The notes under the pieces are model-generated. The model was not told where the DNA came from. It saw nothing but the letters and a program-made list of their open reading frames with translations, and ran no database searches. A stretch of 30,787 nucleotides of DNA from Verrucomicrobia bacterium UBA1211. GTDB taxonomy: Bacteria; Verrucomicrobiota; Kiritimatiellia; RFP12; UBA1067. The stretch covers positions 12,369-43,155 of the forward strand of contig DBXN01000101.1 of NCBI GenBank assembly GCA_002309585.1, in the 5' to 3' direction. A program made the translations under genes and the position numbers. Positions 25,636-30,787 of the stretch are shown in pieces; the stretch's first letter is position 1; each line of letters begins with the position of its first letter.

Positions 25636-25665
25636 GGGCGGCGGCCGGTTGACCGGTCGCCGCCC
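25636..25665 (-). terminator. Strong GC hairpin, probable terminator of the acetylesterase gene
   Basis: A 13-bp stem (25636-25648 with 25653-25665; one G-U or G-T position) has a 4-base loop. On the minus strand it follows the acetylesterase stop at 25697 by about 30 bases and is followed, after four bases, by TTTT. There is no T-tract on the plus side, so it serves the minus gene best. Confidence 0.6.
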
Positions 25666-25696
25666 TTCACGTTCAGTTCGGTTAAACAACTGACGG

Positions 25697-27181
25697 TTAA
25701 TCGCCGATGTGGAAGGCACCGAGCGGAAGGCCCACTTCGTTGTAGAGCGAGCCTTGCCACGGGTGGCTGTAGAGGTAGCGGAGTTTCTTCGGTTCCGCGA
25801 TCCCTTCGGCGGAGACGATCAGGTCCGTACCGCGGATGACGCCGTTGGAGCGGTATCCCTGCGGTTTCTGCTCCACAAGGTTTTCAAGTTTCGCGGGAAC
25901 GAACTTGCCGTCTTCGCCGGCGATTTCGAAACCGGTTTGGGTTTTCCAGTCCGGATCATAGAGGAACCATCCTTTGGCGTCATTGAAGGTCAGGATGAAC
26001 TTACCGTTCTCCACCTTCCAGCTCTTGAGGGTGGGGGAGTTGTCGACGATGGTGTCGAACCCGTAATCCCGTTTGAGCGCGTGGAGGGCCAGCCGCTTGC
26101 CGACGATCAGCTTCTGGTTGGGATGGATGTCGGAGAGATTGCCGAAGTCATTGATCACGGCCATGCCGGCGTTCTTCTCCTCGGCGTCAAACTTCGCCTG
26201 CGCCTCTTGGATCTTGGCGATGTCGTTGAATCCCCACGGCGCGAGCTGGACGAAGTAGAGCTTCAGGTCGGGGTTCTCGAACATCTTCGCCCAGCCGTTG
26301 TAGAGCGCGTGCATGGCATCGGCGTAGCGCGCGTGTTCGCCGGCGTTGGAGCAACCCTGGTACCAGATGAAGCCGCGCATGGAGAACGGAACCCACGGGG
26401 CGACCTGCTCGTTCCACAGCACCATCGGTTGCTGGTGCGGGTGGTTGTTTTGGGCTGCCTTCGCCGCCTCCGCGTCGAGCAGTTTGGTTTCCGCCTCAGC
26501 CGCGAAGGAGGGGACCGTCTCGAATCCGCAGCGGGGTGTCCACGGCTCAATCCGGGTTCCGCCCCAGTAGGAACCGACGACCGCCACAGGGATATCCAGC
26601 GCGCTGTAGAGTTCCAGCGCGTAGTAAACGCCCATCGCGGAGAAGCTGCTGCCGCCCATGAGGTTCTCCGGCGTGAACGGTAGCCAGTTGACCTTCTGGC
26701 CGAATTCCGCCTTCGGCTCGGTTGACCAACGGTAATTGGCGGTGCGGGCGAAGCGGATCATCGGTTTGCGCGTGACTTGGGCCGTCAGGGCACCGAACGC
26801 GTCCCGGAAGTGCGGGTTTCCGCCCCACAGCGGCAGTTCGGTGTTGGACTGGCCGCAGACGAACCAGACTTCACCGACCAACACGTCATTGCAGGCGACG
26901 GTGTTTGCGGGCCCGGCGGCCGTAAGGGTCCGGCCCTCCTTCGAGGCCGGCATCGGCGCCAACTCCGTCCGCCACTTGCCGGTCCCGTCCGCTGTCGTCT
27001 TCAGGGTTTGCCCCCCGAAGGTGACCGTCACCGCCTCGCCGGGATTGGCCATGCCCCACACGCGCACCGGTTTGTCGCGTTGCAAGACCATTCTGTCACC
27101 GAAAATCGAAGCCAGCCGGACATCGGCCTGGACCGCCATCACCGCGCATACCCACGCGCAGCCCATCATCATTCGTTTCAT
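25697..27181 (-). CDS. Secreted sialate O-acetylesterase-like SGNH hydrolase
   Basis: A 494-residue exported esterase of the sialate O-acetylesterase/DUF303 family, which removes O-acetyl groups from sialic acids or other sugars. Signal peptide at residues 1-19, then LASIFGDRMVLQRDKPVRVWG, the family's usual beginning. The nucleophile block is GQSN with S112; WYQGCSN lies at 273-279, and the catalytic Asp-His pair is D351-I-H353-P. Most relatives have WYQGESN, so Cys replaces Glu here. The ATG at 27181 is chosen for its AAGGAG site 5 bases upstream; an in-frame TTG at 27196 would lie before that site. Length is normal. It probably feeds on acetylated host or plant glycans. Confidence 0.92.
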   Translation of the reverse strand: MKRMMMGCAWVCAVMAVQADVRLASIFGDRMVLQRDKPVRVWGMANPGEAVTVTFGGQTLKTTADGTGKWRTELAPMPASKEGRTLTAAGPANTVACNDVLVGEVWFVCGQSNTELPLWGGNPHFRDAFGALTAQVTRKPMIRFARTANYRWSTEPKAEFGQKVNWLPFTPENLMGGSSFSAMGVYYALELYSALDIPVAVVGSYWGGTRIEPWTPRCGFETVPSFAAEAETKLLDAEAAKAAQNNHPHQQPMVLWNEQVAPWVPFSMRGFIWYQGCSNAGEHARYADAMHALYNGWAKMFENPDLKLYFVQLAPWGFNDIAKIQEAQAKFDAEEKNAGMAVINDFGNLSDIHPNQKLIVGKRLALHALKRDYGFDTIVDNSPTLKSWKVENGKFILTFNDAKGWFLYDPDWKTQTGFEIAGEDGKFVPAKLENLVEQKPQGYRSNGVIRGTDLIVSAEGIAEPKKLRYLYSHPWQGSLYNEVGLPLGAFHIGD

Positions 27182-27192
27182 GGATTCTCCTT

Positions 27193-27330
27193 TCAATCCA
27201 AACTTAAACCGTTGAAACCGTTACCATCGATCAGTTTGACACAAACCCCATCCCCGTTCAAGCGGAACTTGGCTATTCCGGGCCGTTCTTCCGGGTATTT
27301 GTGTCCAATTGGGGTATTCTGAATCGTCAT
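27193..27330 (-). CDS. Possible 45-codon leader ORF before the acetylesterase
   Basis: An ORF starting at an ATG at 27330, with AGAGG 5 bases before it, ends 11 bases before the acetylesterase ATG; its TGA abuts that gene's AAGGAG site. The product (MTIQNTPIGHKY... to ...GFNGLSLD) is soluble with no recognisable domain. It could be a leader peptide, a small protein, a gene remnant or chance. The direct repeat AACGGTTTC-AACGGTTTA lies within its 3' end (27206-27222). Elsewhere in the 362-base gap, 27331-27445 shows nothing identifiable. Confidence 0.3.
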   Translation of the reverse strand: MTIQNTPIGHKYPEERPGIAKFRLNGDGVCVKLIDGNGFNGLSLD

Positions 27331-27445
27331 ACGGTCCTCTTTCCGTAATCCTACCATCAAACGTGCGTTTATGAACGTTTTTCCCCGATTTCTCTTCCCG
27401 CACTCGTCCATGATCGCGCGTCACCCAGTTTTGAGAAAAAACACG

Positions 27446-27475
27446 TTGACGGCGTCCAAAAGGGTGTGGTACCCT
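27446..27475 (+). promoter_or_regulatory. Putative promoter of the four-gene secreted-protein operon
   Basis: TTGACG (27446-27451) and TACCCT (27470-27475) are separated by 18 bases. The inverted repeat AGGGT/ACCCT (27461-27465, 27471-27475) overlaps the -10 element. The leader to the ATG at 27544 would be about 60 bases. Confidence 0.4.
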
Positions 27476-27543
27476 ATTGGTGAACTTGGTGAAAGGTTTT
27501 TTGGACTCTTTTTTGACGAGAACGTTTAAGAGAGGATGGCAGA

Positions 27544-28638
27544 ATGGATTATCAGCGTATACGATGCATGACGATCGCCGGCCTGTTGCTGGCGGCGGTT
27601 GGTTTGCAGGCTGCGGACGCCGTGCCTGCAAAATGGAATACGAATCCTTGGACGGCCGGTGCGCTGTTGGAGGCGTTCAACGAGGCGGTTCCGGCTTGGG
27701 CGAGTGATTCGGAATTGAAAGAAGATGTGGCTACGCCGCCCACGACCCGTTTTTGGGCGACGGAGATCGCACTCGGCAAACAGCTCTTCTTCGCGACGGA
27801 GTCGATGAGTTACGCGCTTTCGGACGCGAGCTTCTCCACGGTCGATCCGCTCTATGTCGATATGATGTGCAAGTTCACGCTGATGGAAGAGGCCCCGGCC
27901 GATTCGGAGGAGACGTATGTCCTGCGGGCGTATGTGACCCCTGAGAAACGGTTGGTCGTTCAGACCCCGAAAGAGACGAAGACCGACACGACGGCCGAGA
28001 TCGATCCCGATACCTATTATCGGCTGACGATCCGTCTCGAAGCGGACCAGTATGTGGTTCAGATCAATGACGGTGCCGTTCTCACCATGACCGTCGCGGC
28101 CGCCGACACGAAGCCGAGTTCGATCAGCCAGGTCGTCTTCTCCGGTTCGGGCTATGTGGACGATCTCTATGTCGGGCATGGCGACCCGGCCCGTTCGATC
28201 AGCTATGTCGCGAACACCCTGACGGCGCAAGAACTGGCGGACGCGACCGCCTCCGAGGCGAACGCCGTGAACAACTGGCTGGTGCACAACGATGCCACCG
28301 GGTTGACGGCCGCGCAGGCGGTGTCGAGCTACCTGATCGGCGAGAAGGTGACCGATGACAAGCCGGCCGAACTGCTGATCTCCGATTTCGACGTTGACAC
28401 GGCGGCCAAGACAGTCGCCGTCAAGGTCTTCCTGTCGGTCGGCGGCGCGGTGAAGAATGGCGCGATCAACGGTTTTGTCCAGCTGTACGGCTATGATGAC
28501 AGCACGGATAAGTTTGTCGCGTTGGATGCGAAGACCCCCGCGATGACGGAGTTCACGGACGGGTTCACGGCGGAGTATACCTTCAGCGTGGATACCGACA
28601 AGTATAGCATGTTTAAGCCTGTGATTGTCACGGAGTAA
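27544..28638 (+). CDS. Secreted LamG/concanavalin-like protein of unknown function
   Basis: A 364-residue exported protein. The signal peptide covers about residues 9-26 (MTIAGLLLAAVGLQAADA); an internal ATG at 27568 would give the same mature protein. The start at 27544 has an AGAGGATGG site. Residues ~60-210 look like a LamG-type jelly roll: FWATEIALGKQLFFATE, YVDMMCKFTLME, DTYYRLTIRLEADQYVVQINDG and a closing SGYVDDLYVGHGDP. The C-terminal third has a second beta-domain (ELLISDFDVDT...FKPVIV). It probably binds surface glycans or scaffolds the following proteins. First gene of a four-gene operon with gaps of 11 to 29 bases. Confidence 0.7.
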   Translation: MDYQRIRCMTIAGLLLAAVGLQAADAVPAKWNTNPWTAGALLEAFNEAVPAWASDSELKEDVATPPTTRFWATEIALGKQLFFATESMSYALSDASFSTVDPLYVDMMCKFTLMEEAPADSEETYVLRAYVTPEKRLVVQTPKETKTDTTAEIDPDTYYRLTIRLEADQYVVQINDGAVLTMTVAAADTKPSSISQVVFSGSGYVDDLYVGHGDPARSISYVANTLTAQELADATASEANAVNNWLVHNDATGLTAAQAVSSYLIGEKVTDDKPAELLISDFDVDTAAKTVAVKVFLSVGGAVKNGAINGFVQLYGYDDSTDKFVALDAKTPAMTEFTDGFTAEYTFSVDTDKYSMFKPVIVTE

Positions 28639-28649
28639 CGGAGCGAACG

Positions 28650-29396
28650 ATGAAGACATTACTTTTCTTGGCTTGCGCGATGGTTTCAGGTTGGACGTGC
28701 GTGGCGGCCCCCGCCTGCCAGCCGAAGGGTGACACGTTCCCCGTGTTCACAGACGGTATCGACCTGTATGAGGATGGAACGCAGGTGCTCGACGGCGAGC
28801 GTTATGCGTTGGTGTATGTGGCTGAGGGCCAGACGTTTGGCGGTTTCCTGACCGACGGCACCTTGGCTGATCCGGCCAACAACAAGATTGTGACGGACAA
28901 ACTCTACGCCAAAGGCGGCAAGTGCGAATACACCCCCGTCCAGATCCCGGAAGGCTTCCTTCCCGAGGGCGGTTCGTTCTATCTGCTGGCGCTCGACACC
29001 CGTACCCCCGCCGGTGGCGTGGGTGATCTGGTGAACGGCTGGGGTCTTGTGAGTGTCAAGGCGAACGCCACCTCCACGGGTGGTGTCTCCGCCAAGGTCG
29101 CCGGGTTGACGGCGGCGCAGATCTCCTCCTCCGCGGCGTTGCCGGCGGATGTCATCAAACCCGTGATCAAAGGGATTGAGATCAAAGGCGGCAAAGTGCT
29201 CGTGACGGTCGAGGCAACCTCCGCCAAGGCCTATTACGGCCTCAAGGGCGCTGACGATTTGAACAGCGCTGAGTTTAAGGGCGGTGCGACCGCTGTGCGC
29301 GGCGGCTTAACGCGGATCGTGCTGGAGTATCCGGTCTCCGCAGGCACCCAGTTCTTCAAGGTGGTCGGCGGTACACTTCAACAGGTGACCAAGTAA
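28650..29396 (+). CDS. Small secreted protein of unknown function
   Basis: A 248-residue exported protein that I do not recognise. Signal peptide MKTLLFLACAMVSGWTCVAA; two early cysteines follow near residues 16 and 23. The mature part reads as beta-strands, with YALVYVAEGQTFGGFLTDG, GSFYLLALDTRTPAGG and a C-terminal Ig-like stretch starting near VIKGIEIKGGKVLVTVEAT, the pattern seen in C-terminal domains of Verrucomicrobia surface proteins (FFKVVGG near the end). GGAG lies 8 bases before the ATG. It is 11 bases after the previous stop, so the genes are co-transcribed. Confidence 0.65.
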   Translation: MKTLLFLACAMVSGWTCVAAPACQPKGDTFPVFTDGIDLYEDGTQVLDGERYALVYVAEGQTFGGFLTDGTLADPANNKIVTDKLYAKGGKCEYTPVQIPEGFLPEGGSFYLLALDTRTPAGGVGDLVNGWGLVSVKANATSTGGVSAKVAGLTAAQISSSAALPADVIKPVIKGIEIKGGKVLVTVEATSAKAYYGLKGADDLNSAEFKGGATAVRGGLTRIVLEYPVSAGTQFFKVVGGTLQQVTK

Positions 29397-29412
29397 AGAG
29401 GAGAAGCACTTC

Positions 29413-30198
29413 ATGAAGAAGATTTTGGTTTTGGGTTTGGGGCTTTGCGCATGCGTCGCTTCGGCTTCGCTGAAGATGGACGGTAATGCGGCGGTCGCCT
29501 TCTTTCCGGTTCCGTTGGCGGACACCGACACGGTTCTGTCTGTTCCCTTTACGGACTGTCTGACCGATGGAGACATCGCGTTGGATAAGCTGGTTTCGAC
29601 CAGCACCCTGACGGGGAGTGATACGGCGTCCGAGGCGGACCAGTTGGTTCTCTTCAAGGACGGGGTTTATTCGTACTACTACCTCAACGCCGCCAAGACG
29701 TGGGTCGCGTTGAAGACGACGGTGGCGGGTGCGGATTCGACCGCGCCGACGGCGATCGATGAGCAGAAACTGCCGCTGGGTTATGCCGTGTGGCTGAAGA
29801 AGATCGGTGCCAACACCACGACGGCCATCATGAAGGGGCGTCTTTCGGAAACTCCGGTGACGATTGAGATCGTTCCTGGCATGAATCTGGTCGGAAACAC
29901 GCTATTTGATCTCGATCTCAACACTGTCCCGGCGACGATTTGGCCGGCGGATGTCGAGAAGGACGAGGTTCTGGTTTCGGAAGTGTCCGCGACGGCGGCC
30001 GGCGGTTACGCGACGTATCGCTATCACGAGGGGAAGTGGATGAAGCGGACGCTCGACAAGAGCGGCACCATCCCCGGTACCTCGATCCCGTTGACGAAAG
30101 AGGTTTGGAGCGAGATTGGAACGATTCCCGCCGGGACGGGTTTCTGGTATCGCCGGAATGGATCGACGTCCTTCGTTTTCCAGCCTATCGCTCAGTAA
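29413..30198 (+). CDS. Secreted TIGR02597-like protein
   Basis: A 261-residue exported protein resembling the TIGR02597 family of Verrucomicrobia/Lentisphaerae secreted proteins, which have no known function. Signal peptide MKKILVLGLGLCACVASA. Supporting phrases are FFPVPLADTDTVLSVPFTD near the mature N-terminus, PLGYAVWLKK in the middle, IVPGMNLVGNTLFD, and a C-terminal IGTIPAGTGFWYRRNG. AGAGGAGA precedes the ATG. TIGR02597 assignment is from pattern memory and would need a profile search. Third gene of the operon. Confidence 0.65.
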   Translation: MKKILVLGLGLCACVASASLKMDGNAAVAFFPVPLADTDTVLSVPFTDCLTDGDIALDKLVSTSTLTGSDTASEADQLVLFKDGVYSYYYLNAAKTWVALKTTVAGADSTAPTAIDEQKLPLGYAVWLKKIGANTTTAIMKGRLSETPVTIEIVPGMNLVGNTLFDLDLNTVPATIWPADVEKDEVLVSEVSATAAGGYATYRYHEGKWMKRTLDKSGTIPGTSIPLTKEVWSEIGTIPAGTGFWYRRNGSTSFVFQPIAQ

Positions 30199-30227
30199 TC
30201 CAGCCTTTGTAATAAGGAATGAAAGAG

Positions 30228-30686
30228 ATGAAAAAAGCCATTGTTTTCATGACGGGTATCCTGTTCGCCGTGGTCAGCCAGGCGGTCGTTTTGAGCTGGC
30301 GGGTTGACCTCACCGAGGGGGATTCGCAGTTCGCGTACGCCGCGCTTTATGCGCAGGCTGCCGGTAGCGGATCGGCTGCCGCGATTGACGGTGTCGCTAT
30401 TTCGGGCGGTACCACTTCGATCGATGCCCAGACGGATATCTCCGATTACACGGGCGGCTCGTTCTACATTCAGATGCTGAACAGCTCGGGCGGTGAGATT
30501 GCCGGTGCCAAGAGCGATGTGATGTCCTATTCAGATCTCTCCGGCTCGATCTCCGATGGAACGTTCTTCGGAGCGGGCGGGGTCTCGGTTTGGACGATCC
30601 AGACGGTTCCGGAGCCGACCACGGCGTTGCTGTTGGGGTTGGGCGTCGCGGCCGCGTTGCTGCGCCGCCGGACCAAGCGCGCATAA
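30228..30686 (+). CDS. PEP-CTERM sorting-domain protein
   Basis: A 152-residue exported protein ending in a PEP-CTERM signal: P128-E-P130, a hydrophobic segment (about 131-147) and a basic tail (RRRTKRA). Such proteins are processed and anchored or exported by exosortase, which is not encoded in this window. Signal peptide MKKAIVFMTGILFAVVSQA. The ATG at 30228 is preferred because AAGGA lies 9 bases upstream; the in-frame ATG at 30219 directly abuts that site. The mature body is small and Ser/Gly-rich. It closes the operon and is followed by a strong terminator. Confidence 0.85.
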   Translation: MKKAIVFMTGILFAVVSQAVVLSWRVDLTEGDSQFAYAALYAQAAGSGSAAAIDGVAISGGTTSIDAQTDISDYTGGSFYIQMLNSSGGEIAGAKSDVMSYSDLSGSISDGTFFGAGGVSVWTIQTVPEPTTALLLGLGVAAALLRRRTKRA

Positions 30687-30712
30687 GCCGTTTGCGTTAC
30701 GTTGTTTAAACG

Positions 30713-30745
30713 GACGGTCAGACGAAAGTCTGACCGTCTTTTTTT
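30713..30745 (+). terminator. Intrinsic terminator after the PEP-CTERM gene
   Basis: GACGGTCAGAC (30713-30723), a GAAA tetraloop and GTCTGACCGTC (30728-30738) form a perfect 11-bp stem followed by seven T residues. It ends the operon that starts at 27544. Confidence 0.95.
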
Positions 30746-30787
30746 GTTTGTGCCCCTGTCATTTTTGAAAAACGGGAATAACGCGGG

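Noticed and set aside
25636..25665. The GC hairpin as terminator of the giant plus-strand gene
   Set aside because: There is no T-tract on the plus side and it is about 145 bases past the stop; the minus-strand orientation fits better.
1..30787. CRISPR arrays, tRNA or rRNA genes, insertion sequences, prophage
   Set aside because: No array with 20-40 base repeats and spacers, no cloverleaf sequence and no transposase or phage gene was found; the tandem repeats have 7-8 base periods and no spacers.

Overview
The window is a chromosomal segment of a GC-rich bacterium, most likely from the Kiritimatiellota/Verrucomicrobiota-Lentisphaerota (PVC) lineage. The evidence is the protein mix. It has a PEP-CTERM protein, a TIGR02597-like secreted protein, a DUF1080 protein, a hydrazine-synthase-alpha-like c-type cytochrome, a sialate O-acetylesterase, a beta-solenoid surface protein and a giant LTD/CotH/LamG protein. 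These sit beside an ordinary rplU-rpmA-obg housekeeping cluster. No tRNA, rRNA, CRISPR array, transposase or phage gene was seen.

Layout. (1) 1-1050, minus: a Tat-type secreted calcineurin-like phosphoesterase cut by the window edge. It diverges from (2) 1251-10391, plus: a beta-solenoid surface protein, a propeller/triheme HZS-alpha-like protein, a DUF1080 protein and a large TIM-barrel glycosidase-like protein, all exported. (3) 10411-12279, plus: a sigma70-type promoter, L21, L27 (with an unusually short N-terminal tail) and the Obg GTPase. (4) 12280-13898: a repeat-rich stretch surrounding one exported orphan gene. (5) 13899-16818, plus: a TRAP transporter (DctP, DctQ, DctM) with overlapping or near-overlapping genes and a promoter embedded in an inverted repeat. 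(6) 16863-25490, plus: a 2,875-residue secreted multidomain protein with six LTD domains and a CotH domain. (7) 25697-27181, minus: a sialate O-acetylesterase-like protein preceded by a possible 45-codon leader ORF. (8) 27544-30686, plus: four small secreted proteins ending in a PEP-CTERM protein, closed by a textbook intrinsic terminator.

How it fits together. Apart from the ribosome/Obg cluster, almost every protein is exported. Carbohydrate-type enzymes (GH-like, DUF1080, O-acetylesterase), a carboxylate-type TRAP importer and surface adhesin-like proteins suggest a glycan-degrading, particle- or mucus-associated lifestyle. That is an inference.

The most unusual non-coding signal is a set of short tandem arrays with 7- or 8-base periods. 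They have several different consensus sequences (GTTAAAAG, GTGCGGTA, GGGGAAC, ACCCTCA, GTCGCGT) and lie in intergenic gaps. One copy supplies the stop codon of a gene, and another pair forms a 17-bp inverted repeat. The strongest protein observations are a LamG domain apparently nested inside another beta-sandwich domain of the giant protein, the heme-bearing HZS-alpha-like protein, and the L27 tail lacking its usual lysines.
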